Origin: Weissella coleopterorum
Lineage (GTDB): Bacteria; Bacillota; Bacilli; Lactobacillales; Lactobacillaceae
Assembly: GCF_011304355.1 (NCBI RefSeq)
Contig: NZ_CP049888.1
Location: 558,001-622,000 of the forward strand
Direction: 5' to 3'
DNA length: 64,000 bases
Shown here: positions 1-8,354 of the stretch, piece after piece
Layout of the letters: every line of letters begins with the position of its first letter
Position numbering within the stretch: the first letter of the stretch is position 1
Notes under the pieces: generated by a model
Databases searched by the model: none
Told to the model about the DNA's origin: nothing
What the model saw: only the letters and a program-made list of their open reading frames with translations
Made by a program: the position numbers and the translations under genes

Positions 1-141
1 ACGGTGGAAAATTTTGCGGAAGTTATTTTTAATGATTTAAGATATCATTCCGAATTAATTGAAAATAATATTATTTTACAAAAATTGGAAGTTAGTGAGG
101 GACCCACTCGAACTTATATCATTATCAATGATGATATATAG
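1..141 (+). CDS. QueD/6-pyruvoyl-tetrahydropterin synthase-like protein, C-terminal end only
   Basis: The open frame runs in from the left edge and stops at 139-141, giving 46 residues. It contains PTVEN-like TVENFAEVIF and, near the end, LEVSEGPTRTY. This matches the last helix and strand of the 6-carboxytetrahydropterin synthase (QueD/PTPS) fold, where a Glu in an E-x-P-T-[SR] motif binds the pterin. A QueD-like variant with PTR is common in lactobacilli. The metal-binding His residues would lie outside the window, so activity cannot be judged. Confidence 0.5.
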   Translation, partial: TVENFAEVIFNDLRYHSELIENNIILQKLEVSEGPTRTYIIINDDI

Positions 142-153
142 AAGGAAGGTTTA

Positions 154-555
154 ATGAAAAAAATAATTATTTTTATTTCCACCTCGATCATTTTGATGGG
201 AATTGTATGGGGAATCGTATTATTAGTTCAAGTTGGCGGTGGATTTAAAAATAATGATGTCGCCCAAATTAGAGATACTGGTCAGGTTAGAGCTTGGACG
301 AAGTCAGATTTTCAGGTTTTAACACCACAGGATTGGGATGATAATTCGGATAGCCAATATAAAAAAATTATTAAAGTTTTTGGTCCAGGGGATTTTCGAA
401 GAAAATCTGAGGACCACGTTGGTGCTAAAAAAGATAAAGTTGTTCATTTAGTGATAACGTGGCGACAAAAAAAAGAAAATGTTTATCTTGGTTTTTATAA
501 ATATTCAGATAAAGGTCAATGGATTTTGCACGATAAAACTTGGACAGATAAGTAA
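154..555 (+). CDS. Small membrane-anchored protein of unknown function
   Basis: Encodes 133 residues. A single hydrophobic segment (about residues 3-27) follows Met-Lys-Lys and precedes a charged exported domain. There is no lipobox Cys, so this is an uncleaved anchor or signal peptide. The mature part is rich in Lys, Asp and Trp and contains a VVHLVITW strand; I recognise no family. An AAGGAAGG-type Shine-Dalgarno (SD) sequence precedes the ATG, only 12 bases after the upstream gene, so the two are probably cotranscribed. Confidence 0.65.
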   Translation: MKKIIIFISTSIILMGIVWGIVLLVQVGGGFKNNDVAQIRDTGQVRAWTKSDFQVLTPQDWDDNSDSQYKKIIKVFGPGDFRRKSEDHVGAKKDKVVHLVITWRQKKENVYLGFYKYSDKGQWILHDKTWTDK

Positions 556-584
556 CCAAGTTTTAATTTGATAAAAGCATGTTC

Positions 585-622
585 AAGAGTAGTTTTCAAA
601 ATGAAAACTACTCTTTTATTTA
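585..622 (+). terminator. Rho-independent terminator
   Basis: AAGAGTAGTTTTC pairs with GAAAACTACTCTT around a short loop, followed by a T-rich run. It ends the transcript of the first two genes. Confidence 0.75.
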
Positions 623-765
623 GATTTAAATTCCAATTTTTGTCATTTAAAAATGATATAAATGGTATGTAATTGGTGCTGTTTGTTACGTTTTAATTTC
701 AAGGCCTCGGGTATAATTAAAAACATCATGTTAAATTTTGTATCAAAATGGAGGAGTAGAACATT

Positions 766-1140
766 ATGACAATTAAATTTTCAAAAACAGTTTGGGTTTT
801 AAATATAATGCAAGCTATTATTTTTTTGGCGGGTTTCTTAAGTAACACAGCATATACAACCATTGATAAAATCAAATGGTTTGATATTTATTCACTTTCT
901 AACTTTGCGGGGATTATGTATTGGTCAGTTGTTAGCATGGTTAGCATCATCGGATTTGTGTTTAGCCTTTATATTGTCATTAATAATAAAATCGCAAAGG
1001 ATTCAATGATGGGCATGATTTTAAGTATGGTTGGATTTGCATCACCGATTCTATTTAGTTTTTTCTTGGTGATTCCTAGTACCGTACTAATCATGGCGGC
1101 TATATTTAATCGAAATATTAAGCTAATGAATTTAGAATGA
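766..1140 (+). CDS. Four-helix membrane protein of unknown function
   Basis: Encodes 124 residues, mostly hydrophobic, with about four membrane segments (near residues 8-25, 45-70, 83-105 and 107-118) and almost no soluble part. A GGAGGAG SD at about 750 supports the ATG. TATAAT at 712-717 is a plausible -10, although no good -35 is visible. It opens a run of four membrane proteins on the same strand. I cannot assign a family. Confidence 0.6.
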   Translation: MTIKFSKTVWVLNIMQAIIFLAGFLSNTAYTTIDKIKWFDIYSLSNFAGIMYWSVVSMVSIIGFVFSLYIVINNKIAKDSMMGMILSMVGFASPILFSFFLVIPSTVLIMAAIFNRNIKLMNLE

Positions 1141-1187
1141 TGATTTATTAAATTTATCGAATGGAATGATTTGAAAGTAGGGAAAAT

Positions 1188-1781
1188 ATGTGGAATGAAT
1201 ATGTGAAATTTTGGAAAAAATATGTTGATTTTAAGGGACGTTCTTCGCGAAGTGAATATTGGTTCGCCAGTTTATTTAATTCAGTTGTAATTTTGATCTT
1301 ATCAACGTTAATTTTATCAACTACCATTCAAATGCCGGTAGTTTCGGGAATCATGCCACGATTAGTTAGTATTTTTATTGTTTTATTGATTTGGGATCTA
1401 GCCACCTTATTACCAAACTTAGCTATTATTGTTCGACGTCTTAGAGATGGTGGATTCCCATGGGGATTTGTTTTCTTTTTATTGATTCCTTACGTTGGAC
1501 CATTGGTCATTTTAATTTTTATGTTCATGCCAACTAAAATTCAGACTGGTATGTCATCAGAATTGAATGAAAGGGGATTGAATCAATCTTTGGGAGCACC
1601 TGATCAATTAGGCAATAGTTTAAGAGAGAATGCTGACCATGTTAGTCAAATGAATGATGATGATACAGATAAGGAGCAAATCATCGAACTGAAATATGAT
1701 GATTTACCTTTGATGGATGATGAGCCAGCTAAATTAGTTGATGAACGCCGGATCTTGGATCAAGATGATAAGGGGTATTAG
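1188..1781 (+). CDS. DUF805 family membrane protein with acidic C-terminal tail
   Basis: Encodes 197 residues. The first about 115 match DUF805: an aromatic N-terminus with GRSSRSEYW, then hydrophobic helices, and the hallmark VRRLRDGGFPWG before a last helix pair. The function of DUF805 proteins is unknown. The remaining about 80 residues form a hydrophilic Asp/Glu-rich tail that is not part of the usual domain. The gene lies 47 bases after the previous one and 5 bases before the next, so a shared transcript is likely. Confidence 0.75.
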   Translation: MWNEYVKFWKKYVDFKGRSSRSEYWFASLFNSVVILILSTLILSTTIQMPVVSGIMPRLVSIFIVLLIWDLATLLPNLAIIVRRLRDGGFPWGFVFFLLIPYVGPLVILIFMFMPTKIQTGMSSELNERGLNQSLGAPDQLGNSLRENADHVSQMNDDDTDKEQIIELKYDDLPLMDDEPAKLVDERRILDQDDKGY

Positions 1782-1786
1782 GGTAA

Positions 1787-2503
1787 ATGAAAAAAGAAAA
1801 AAATATGTGGTTAGGAATAACGGGAATTATTGTTAGCCTTTTGGGATTAGTTGTTAGTTTTTTCCATATTTCATACTACTCAGGGCTTATCTTAATCGGG
1901 ATTGGTTTAATTTTTTCAATTATTGGAGTGGTATTAAATTGGCATCGACGCGGCTGGTTGGCCATTATTGGGCTGGTTGTATCACTGGGAATGATTAATT
2001 CAGCTTTAGTTATTCATAGTTTAGGTGGTCTGAACAACTATATTGAATCTGGTGATTCGAATTACGATCATCCTAGTTATGACGATGACGATGACGAGGA
2101 TTATGATGATGAAACTACTGCTGCTGACTTGAAGCAAGTCAAAGTGGGAGATGAAGTGACTATTGATGGTGTCCAATTAAAAATTAATTCAGTCCAAGAT
2201 ACGGATAATGATTACTTAGCGATTAATGTAACTATGAAAAATAATACTAAGCATACAGTTGATTTTGATTATAATGATTTTGAAGTTGCTGCAACTGATG
2301 ACGATGATGTGATGAGTGGTATCTATAATTCATTGGCGCAAGATGATTTAGGAGAAGATAAGTTTAACTATGTTGATTTGGATGATGTGAGTTCAGGTCA
2401 GTCAGATGATGGTGATCTGCTGTTTGATAAAAAAGATGGAAATGCAAAGTATTTGGTCTTTAGTATGGATGGTACGCGTAAGGTCGCAATGAAGTTGTAT
2501 TAA
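1787..2503 (+). CDS. Membrane protein with exported DUF4352-like domain
   Basis: Encodes 238 residues. The N-terminal about 85 carry three hydrophobic segments, as in DUF4190-type proteins. A run of about 15 acidic residues (DDDDDEDYDD) follows. The C-terminal domain has the DUF4352 pattern VGDEVTIDGVQLKINSV, then IN-V-NN-T and an F-V ending, an immunoglobulin-like exported fold often attached to anchors or lipoproteins. It lacks a lipobox. The substrate or partner is unknown. Confidence 0.65.
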   Translation: MKKEKNMWLGITGIIVSLLGLVVSFFHISYYSGLILIGIGLIFSIIGVVLNWHRRGWLAIIGLVVSLGMINSALVIHSLGGLNNYIESGDSNYDHPSYDDDDDEDYDDETTAADLKQVKVGDEVTIDGVQLKINSVQDTDNDYLAINVTMKNNTKHTVDFDYNDFEVAATDDDDVMSGIYNSLAQDDLGEDKFNYVDLDDVSSGQSDDGDLLFDKKDGNAKYLVFSMDGTRKVAMKLY

Positions 2504-2556
2504 AATAGACTTTACATATAAAATAGTTAATAAAAAAATAATAGGAGAATAATGTT

Positions 2557-2910
2557 ATGATTGAAGAAAATAGTAAGGTTACACCGACTGAAGTTAAGGG
2601 CTGGAATTGGGGTGCTTTTATGTTTAATTGGATGTGGGGCATCGGAAATAAATCTTATTTACCGCTCTTAGTTTTTATTCCCTTATTTAATATTGTTTGG
2701 ATTTTTATTGTCGGCGCCAAAGGGAATGAGTGGGCCTGGGAAAATGGTGATTACAAAGATGTAGCAACCTTTAAAGCCGTTCAGGCAACATGGAATCGTG
2801 CGGGCTTAGTGGCTTTCGTTGTTGCAATTATAGGGTCACTCTTATATTTCATGTTCATAGGCATTATTATGAGTTTAGTGGTTAATAGTCTATCGACAAG
2901 TGGTTATTAA
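2557..2910 (+). CDS. Small membrane protein with WNWGAF motif
   Basis: Encodes 117 residues. GWNWGAFMFNWMWGIGN is a recurring signature of small Firmicutes membrane proteins usually found beside DUF805 or zinc-ribbon membrane proteins. Two hydrophobic regions follow, and a WAWENGDYKDVATFKAVQ segment lies between them. Biochemical function is unknown. ATAGGAGAATAATG gives a good SD and start. A strong terminator follows, closing the run of membrane genes that begins at 766. Confidence 0.65.
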   Translation: MIEENSKVTPTEVKGWNWGAFMFNWMWGIGNKSYLPLLVFIPLFNIVWIFIVGAKGNEWAWENGDYKDVATFKAVQATWNRAGLVAFVVAIIGSLLYFMFIGIIMSLVVNSLSTSGY

Positions 2911-2946
2911 AAATAGGATTACTTCTATAAAAGATCAATTGATTTA

Positions 2947-2977
2947 AAACCCCGTAAATTCTTTTACGGGGTTTTAT
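2947..2977 (+). terminator. Rho-independent terminator
   Basis: AACCCCGTAAA pairs with TTTACGGGGTT around a short loop, followed by TTTAT. Confidence 0.9.
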
Positions 2978-2988
2978 TGATTGAAGCA

Positions 2989-2997
2989 TGCTATAAT
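2989..2997 (+). promoter_or_regulatory. Extended -10 promoter for cutC
   Basis: TGCTATAAT has the TGn extension and a perfect -10, 47 bases before the cutC start. No consensus -35 is seen at 17 bases, which fits an extended -10 promoter. Confidence 0.5.
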
Positions 2998-3044
2998 AAT
3001 TGCAATCAAATGGTTAATGTATATAATAAGAGGGAAGTGAAGTG

Positions 3045-3674
3045 ATGCTCAAAGAAATTGCAGTGGGAAACTTCGCAACCGCTAAATTGGCAGTTGCGAA
3101 GGGAATTGATCGAATTGAATTGAATCAACACCTAGAATTGGGAGGTTTGACACCAAACCGATCAACTTGGCAAGCAGTTTTAACATTGGGGTGTCCAGTA
3201 GTAGTCATGGTTAGACCGCGAGCGGGTAATTTTAACTATAATTCCGCTGAAGTTGCGGTGATGGAAGCTACTCTGAGAACTCTGAAAGAAGATGGCGTTC
3301 AGATGGTTACATTTGGAGTTTTGAATGCGCAGTTACAGCTAGATATTAAAACGATGCAACATCTTATTCAGTTGGCAGCGCCCATGCGGGTGGTGATGCA
3401 TATGGCTTTTGACGCGATTCCTGTTGACCAACAAGCAGATGCGCTGCATTGGTTGGCAAAGCATCAAGTGGAGCGTATTTTGACTCACGGTGGTCCGTTA
3501 AAACAACCCATTGATAAAAGCATTCAACATTTAAAAGAAACAATTAATCAAGCCCAAGATCAAATTGAAATTTTACCTGGTGGTGGAATTAACTTTAATA
3601 ATTATGTGCAACTTGCTCGTGAATTAGGCGTTGAGCAAGTCCATGGGAGTCAGATTATTGATTTAAATCCATAG
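3045..3674 (+). CDS. cutC: CutC family protein (putative copper homeostasis)
   Basis: Encodes about 209 residues with a TIM-barrel pattern typical of CutC: IDRIELNQHLELGGLTPN near the N-terminus, VVVMVRPRAGNF, MHMAFDAI, ILTHGG and IEILPGGGIN near the end. CutC was linked to copper tolerance in E. coli, but its biochemical role is unsettled. A GTG at 3042 is in frame. I prefer the ATG at 3045 because AGGGAAG sits at a better distance. The gene is monocistronic, between a terminator and tRNA-Pro. Confidence 0.85.
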   Translation: MLKEIAVGNFATAKLAVAKGIDRIELNQHLELGGLTPNRSTWQAVLTLGCPVVVMVRPRAGNFNYNSAEVAVMEATLRTLKEDGVQMVTFGVLNAQLQLDIKTMQHLIQLAAPMRVVMHMAFDAIPVDQQADALHWLAKHQVERILTHGGPLKQPIDKSIQHLKETINQAQDQIEILPGGGINFNNYVQLARELGVEQVHGSQIIDLNP

Positions 3675-3730
3675 TAAGATTGTATTAATGTTCATGAATT
3701 TTTAAAGAGCTAAAAAACATAAAAAAGTGA

Positions 3731-3759
3731 TTGCAATACAACTAAGAGAGCTGTATAAT
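3731..3759 (+). promoter_or_regulatory. Sigma-A promoter of tRNA-Pro
   Basis: TTGCAA, a 17-base spacer, then TATAAT preceded by TG, ending 34 bases before the tRNA. Confidence 0.8.
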
Positions 3760-3793
3760 TAACTTCTGTTGGGTTAGATAAACTAATCTTTAA

Positions 3794-3867
3794 CGGGACG
3801 TAGCTCAGCTTGGTAGAGCACCTGGTTTGGGACTAGGGGGTCGCAGGTTCGAATCCTGTCGTCCCGA
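3794..3867 (+). tRNA. tRNA-Pro (anticodon TGG)
   Basis: A cloverleaf of 74 bases. The acceptor arms are CGGGACG and CGTCCCG with discriminator A. The D arm is TAGCTC...GAGC. The anticodon stem CCTGG/CTAGG encloses the loop TTTGGGA with TGG, and the T arm contains GGTTCGAATCC. The 3' CCA is not encoded. Confidence 0.95.
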
Positions 3868-3871
3868 TGCA

Positions 3872-3906
3872 AAAGGCAATGACTTAATTAGTTATTGCTT
3901 TTTTAT
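3872..3906 (+). terminator. Rho-independent terminator after tRNA-Pro
   Basis: GCAATGAC pairs with GTTATTGC, followed by TTTTTTATTTTT. Confidence 0.75.
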
Positions 3907-3937
3907 TTTTAAAATAAAATAATGGAGGAGAACCAAG

Positions 3938-4252
3938 ATGGAGGATGAAGTGGAGATGATCAGTGCTGAAACTTTTATCGATTTGATTAATCAATTGGGG
4001 CTGAACAGTCCAATTGTGGGCGAGAAGACGCTTCATACCCAACCAGGTTTTCAAGTTCGTGATCCAAAGCATGATGTTAAATATCAGTTACCTTATTGGG
4101 ATATTCTAAGACGGGCCGATGAATCATATTGGTCGCCATTAGATGGGGACCGAAAAACCGTTTACAACGTCAGCGACTTTGAAATATTTGAGCATGATAA
4201 ATGGCTAAAAGTTAGTGATTGGTATATGCAAGATACAGATACAGAACTTTAA
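3938..4252 (+). CDS. Conserved-looking soluble protein of unknown function
   Basis: Encodes 104 residues, acidic and Trp-rich, with no signal or membrane segment. GGAGGAG seven bases upstream decides the start at 3938. The C-terminal half (PYWDILRRADESYWSPLDGD and DFEIFEHDKWLKVSDWYM) looks like a folded cytoplasmic domain, but I recognise no family. It stands alone between the tRNA-Pro terminator and a shared terminator. Confidence 0.6.
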   Translation: MEDEVEMISAETFIDLINQLGLNSPIVGEKTLHTQPGFQVRDPKHDVKYQLPYWDILRRADESYWSPLDGDRKTVYNVSDFEIFEHDKWLKVSDWYMQDTDTEL

Positions 4253-4256
4253 TGTC

Positions 4257-4300
4257 AATAAAAAGGCCCCGATCTAGTAACTAGACGGGGCCTTTTTATT
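4257..4300. terminator. Bidirectional terminator between convergent genes
   Basis: AAAAAGGCCCCG and CGGGGCCTTTTT form a strong stem with A/T tracts on both sides. It serves the gene ending at 4252 and the leftward YfhO-type gene ending at 4304. Confidence 0.9.
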
Positions 4301-4303
4301 GGC

Positions 4304-7081
4304 TTATTTATTTTTGCGTAAAATTATACATATTATTACCCCAATGAAAATTAACAGACCGATGGTACCAACTGCTAAGCTCAATTTTAAGCCAGGGGTT
4401 TGATAGCTTACCTTAATTTTATTATTACCTTTGTGTAGATGGATTCCAAGCATCCCATTGTTAACTGATTTAAGTTGATTAGTTGAGCTGGTCCACCCCT
4501 GACTCCAAGGGATGGTGCTGACTAACCATTGATCCTGCTGAACATTAATTTGAGCAGTGAATTGATTTTTTTGATATTTCACAATTGGAGCAGTCCGTTG
4601 GATTTGCTTGGCGACCTGATCAAAGCGAGCATCAATTGGCACGGCTTTAATGGTGGCTTTATAGTGATAAGTTCCTTCTTGAGAGAAGGTGAGTGGGATA
4701 AATTGATCGTGTGTATATTGTTTGGCTGGACCAAGATTAATTGTTAAAGCATTCCGATGTTGATAGAATGAAAGATTATTGGCGCCAGTTTGATAAACAT
4801 AATTGGTTTTATTCTGATAATTCACATCTAAATTATAACCGCTCATTTTTCGACCAAAATTATTCAGGTTGTTCTTGTACCAATTTAATTTAAAACCGGT
4901 GGGGTTAAAACGTAAGTCAGGTTGATTTTGCGGATTTTGTTGATTTTGTTGATTATTAAAAATATAATTGTTATATGCAAATTGCTGACGTTGCTGCCAT
5001 GTTGATGGTATGAAAGACAGTTCCGATATTTCCAGGTGTAATTCCATTCCCTTTAGTTTGGGGTTTGCTTTTAAAGTGATCCCATCGGGTAAGACGCTTG
5101 GCTGTGTTGTATAGGTGTGCTCTACGGTTGTTTGCCAATCGTTTCGACCATTTAAAGCGATGGACGCGGTCTCAACTTTTTTAGCAAAGTTAGAATTTTG
5201 ATGACCTCCGCGCATGACAACTGAATCAACTAACGTCGCTTCTTTCTCGGTTGGAGTTAATTGCTGATAGGTTTTCGGACTAACTGTATATTTTGGTAAA
5301 TATAAACGAGGGTAGGCATCTTTGGAGGTTCCCATTGATAATTGATGCGTGGTTGCCTCTTGATTTTCTAAATAGGTTTTTGGTAGATTTTTAGATTGAT
5401 CGGTCCAGATATTTTTAACTCCCAAAATATTAAAAATTAAATTTCGCTGATCCAAGTTACCAACGACATCATTTGGATTGGAACTTTGAATTTGTAGACC
5501 TTGTAAAAATTGATTTGTACTTTTATTTTGCAGCGACCAATAGCTTTCAATGTTATTTAATCCACTCACTAGAGGTAGATTACTAGCCGGAGCGATTCCT
5601 TCAATATTACCTAGCTGTTGATCAATATAAATTCGTGGTTGATCTTTATCATTAGTTCTAAATTCTTTTTGATTTTTTAGTAAAGTTTTAATCGTTTGAT
5701 GGGGAACGATACTAGTAGTTGTAGGATTATAGTCAGTGGCATGATTACGTAACATTAAGAGACTTAAACCTAAGCTCAGCATGATTAATAACCAAACTTT
5801 GGTTTTAATTTGAATTGGACGATTAAGGCTGAGAGCTAGGAGAAATAATCCGCTGAAGAAACAAGCGATGAGTAAACCAAAATTAAGATTAACGTTCAAA
5901 TTATGACTTATGAATAATGAAATAGTTGCCAATCCGCCTAACAAACCACTTATTTTTAAATCTTTCATGGTTAATTGATCAAGATGAGCTAAGAGTTCCA
6001 TTGAAATTAAAGCCACAGGAAGAGATATAAGTAATAACCAGCGATTAGAAGGTGAAGTTCCTCCGTTAAAAATTGCCGCAAAGATAGGGAAACAAAGTCC
6101 CACTATGGTAACGATCCAGATCAGATTATAAGTTTTAAATTGCCGGAAATGAGTGAAACTAAAAACGACAGCAACCACACTAATAAAGCTTAACCCACCA
6201 TTCAGCCAAAAGAGTGGGAGTGATTCGTTGCCGATGAGATTTCCAGGAAGTGCAATGTAATAGTTAATGGGATAAAATATAAGACCATTAGCGATGATGG
6301 TATTAGTACGTACGGCATTTAGAGTAGCTAAAACGGAAGGCAGAAATAGTGGAGCACTGATGAAAAAACCTAATATAATGGGTCCACAGGCTAGTAATGT
6401 TCTTTTTTTAAATTGCGGTTGGGTTAGTAAAAACCAGAGCCAAATTAAAAAAGTAGCTAGGGCAAGCATAAAAGCAAAATAGAAGTTGTTCCACAATGTC
6501 CACGCAACCATGATTGTTAAAAATTTCCAGCCGCCTTTTTTTATAAAACGGATTAGACTCCAACATAGCAGTGGAAAAATAATAAGAGGATTAATAAAGA
6601 AAGGATGTTCAAAGGCGATAAATGCGGTAAATCCAGAAAAAGTATAGATGAGTCCGCCAGCGCCTAAAATCCAATTTGGGAAACGATGATCGGTTAAACG
6701 CGGAGCTACGTAGATGAGAGCTGCACCGGCCAACCAAAGACGAATTATTATCATAATATTGTAATAAGAAACAATCTGCGTTGCTTTTATAAAAATCAGA
6801 GGATAAGTAAAGATGTCCCCCATAACATAATATGAAAAAGTCTGGAGATAGTCTTGACCTAAGCTAATATTCCAGTCCCATGCGGCAGGCATTTGATGGT
6901 CAAAGAAAACATTTTGGAGATCATGGTGCCATTGTATTAGAGCAGGTAAGTGCTGAGTAATTCCATCTGCGTTCCAAATTAGTGAATTTCCTGTCAGTAG
7001 AAATGGACCAAAAACAATTATTGCAATAATTAGAAATAACATAGTGTAGATGCTAAGAGCATGTTTAAATAAACGTTTCAT
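4304..7081 (-). CDS. yfhO: YfhO family polytopic membrane protein
   Basis: Encodes 925 residues. About eleven or twelve membrane helices occupy residues 10-445. A large exported domain rich in Asn and Gln (about 450-890) follows, then a final helix and a basic KNK end. The N-terminal GPFLLTGNSLIWNADGITQHLP is typical of YfhO (Pfam YfhO, GT-C-like). Family members in Bacillus and Listeria act with a CsbB/GtlA-type enzyme to transfer sugars onto teichoic acid outside the cell. No such partner lies next to it here. The exported region contains a Gln/Asn-Pro stretch (QQNQQNPQNQ). Length is near the family norm. Confidence 0.85.
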   Translation of the reverse strand: MKRLFKHALSIYTMLFLIIAIIVFGPFLLTGNSLIWNADGITQHLPALIQWHHDLQNVFFDHQMPAAWDWNISLGQDYLQTFSYYVMGDIFTYPLIFIKATQIVSYYNIMIIIRLWLAGAALIYVAPRLTDHRFPNWILGAGGLIYTFSGFTAFIAFEHPFFINPLIIFPLLCWSLIRFIKKGGWKFLTIMVAWTLWNNFYFAFMLALATFLIWLWFLLTQPQFKKRTLLACGPIILGFFISAPLFLPSVLATLNAVRTNTIIANGLIFYPINYYIALPGNLIGNESLPLFWLNGGLSFISVVAVVFSFTHFRQFKTYNLIWIVTIVGLCFPIFAAIFNGGTSPSNRWLLLISLPVALISMELLAHLDQLTMKDLKISGLLGGLATISLFISHNLNVNLNFGLLIACFFSGLFLLALSLNRPIQIKTKVWLLIMLSLGLSLLMLRNHATDYNPTTTSIVPHQTIKTLLKNQKEFRTNDKDQPRIYIDQQLGNIEGIAPASNLPLVSGLNNIESYWSLQNKSTNQFLQGLQIQSSNPNDVVGNLDQRNLIFNILGVKNIWTDQSKNLPKTYLENQEATTHQLSMGTSKDAYPRLYLPKYTVSPKTYQQLTPTEKEATLVDSVVMRGGHQNSNFAKKVETASIALNGRNDWQTTVEHTYTTQPSVLPDGITLKANPKLKGMELHLEISELSFIPSTWQQRQQFAYNNYIFNNQQNQQNPQNQPDLRFNPTGFKLNWYKNNLNNFGRKMSGYNLDVNYQNKTNYVYQTGANNLSFYQHRNALTINLGPAKQYTHDQFIPLTFSQEGTYHYKATIKAVPIDARFDQVAKQIQRTAPIVKYQKNQFTAQINVQQDQWLVSTIPWSQGWTSSTNQLKSVNNGMLGIHLHKGNNKIKVSYQTPGLKLSLAVGTIGLLIFIGVIICIILRKNK

Positions 7082-7122
7082 CGAAGATTGGATCCTTTAT
7101 CGTTTGGTTAAGAATTTATTTT

Positions 7123-7150
7123 ATTATACCATGAGGGAACTGATGTTTAA
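7123..7150 (-). promoter_or_regulatory. Promoter of the yfhO-type gene
   Basis: On the minus strand, TTAAAC, a 16-base spacer, then TATAAT, about 42 bases before the start codon. Confidence 0.5.
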
Positions 7151-7170
7151 GCACTAGCGAAAACCTTCGG

Positions 7171-7209
7171 ATTGATAAATTAATATATCAGAAATATATA
7201 TTTATCAAT
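7171..7209. repeat. Inverted repeat in the yfhO-man intergenic region
   Basis: ATTGATAAAT at 7171 and ATTTATCAAT at 7199 are perfect complements. ATATAT segments inside extend the symmetry. The repeat lies between the divergent yfhO and man genes and about 60 bases before the man cre site. It could be an operator. Confidence 0.5.
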
Positions 7210-7268
7210 TATTTTTCAAAAAAACATTAAAAATAGTAAAAATTTTACAATGATTGATGCTGAGCTAA

Positions 7269-7282
7269 TGAAAACGTTTACT
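7269..7282 (+). promoter_or_regulatory. cre site (CcpA) upstream of the mannose PTS operon
   Basis: TGAAAACGTTTACT matches the cre consensus TGWAANCGNTNWCA at 13 of 14 positions. It lies about 20 bases before a TATAAT (7303-7308). That placement fits CcpA control of the man operon. No sigma-54 -24/-12 element was seen. Confidence 0.65.
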
Positions 7283-7362
7283 TTTGTATCAACGTGGGTT
7301 ATTATAATAAAGTACTTAAAATATTAAGAGGGTATGAATAAATTAAAAAGGAGCTCCGCGGA

Positions 7363-8322
7363 ATGGTTAATTTTATTATTGCCAGTCACGGTGAGTTTGC
7401 TTCCGGCATCAAAATGTCTGGGCAAATGATCTTTGGTGACCAAGAAAATGTCGAAGTTGTTACCTTTATGCCAAATGAGGGTCCAGATGATTTGCATCAA
7501 AAGTTTGTGGATGCAATTAATCGCTTTGAAGGTGGGGATGATAGTCAAGTATTATTCCTCGTTGATTTATGGGGGGGATCACCATTTAATCAAGCTAATT
7601 TAATAGTAGCAGAACATCCAGATAATATGGCGATGATTGCTGGATTGAACCTGCCTATGTTGATCGAAGCATATAGTGCACGCTTTACCCAAGATAATGC
7701 CGCAGAAATTGCGAAATCATTAGTACCAATGGCACGAGAAGGGGTTAAATCAATTCCTGAAGCCGAAAATATGACTAGTTCGGCACAAAAAACTAGTGCT
7801 GATACGAATCAGGGCTTGAAGAAAGGTAAAATGAAAATTAATTTGGCTCGAATTGATACCCGTTTGTTGCACGGTCAGGTTGCAACAGCATGGACGCCTG
7901 ATTCAAAAGCCAATCGAATTATTGTGGTATCAGACAATGTTGCCAAAGATGACATGCGTAAAAATTTGATTATTCAGGCTGCGCCTAATGGAATTAATGC
8001 CAATGTTATTCCGGTTGATAAGATGATTGAAATCATGAAGGATGATCGCATGGGAGGCGTAGAAGCTTTCTTGCTCTTTGAAAATCCACAAGATGCCCTT
8101 CGAGCTGTCGAAGGGGGCGTACCTTTAGACTCAATCAATGTTGGTTCAATGGCACACTCAACTGGCAAGACAATGGTAAATAAAGTTTTGTCAATGGATC
8201 AAGCCGATGTTGCAACTTTTGAAAAGTTGAGTGGTTTAGGAGTTAAATTTGATGTTCGTAAAGTACCATCAGATTCAAAAGCCGATTTATTTAATTTGAT
8301 TCAAAAGGCGAATGTTAAGTAG
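7363..8322 (+). CDS. manX: Mannose-family PTS fused EIIA-EIIB
   Basis: Encodes 319 residues. EIIA-man (about 1-130) has the phosphoacceptor His9 in IIASHGEFASG and the VDLWGGSPFN loop. An Ala/Ser/Thr/Gln-rich linker (about 130-152) leads into EIIB-man, with the phosphoacceptor His170 in RIDTRLLHGQV. The protein relays phosphate from HPr through both domains to the sugar carried by EIIC/EIID. The order AB-C-D is standard. The SD AAGGAG lies just before the start. Confidence 0.95.
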   Translation: MVNFIIASHGEFASGIKMSGQMIFGDQENVEVVTFMPNEGPDDLHQKFVDAINRFEGGDDSQVLFLVDLWGGSPFNQANLIVAEHPDNMAMIAGLNLPMLIEAYSARFTQDNAAEIAKSLVPMAREGVKSIPEAENMTSSAQKTSADTNQGLKKGKMKINLARIDTRLLHGQVATAWTPDSKANRIIVVSDNVAKDDMRKNLIIQAAPNGINANVIPVDKMIEIMKDDRMGGVEAFLLFENPQDALRAVEGGVPLDSINVGSMAHSTGKTMVNKVLSMDQADVATFEKLSGLGVKFDVRKVPSDSKADLFNLIQKANVK

Positions 8323-8354
8323 CTATTATTTATAATGTGGAAAGGTAGAATATC

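Noticed and set aside
7240-7362. Sigma-54 promoter for the mannose PTS
   Set aside because: No TGGCAC-N5-TTGC element was found; a cre site and TATAAT are present instead.
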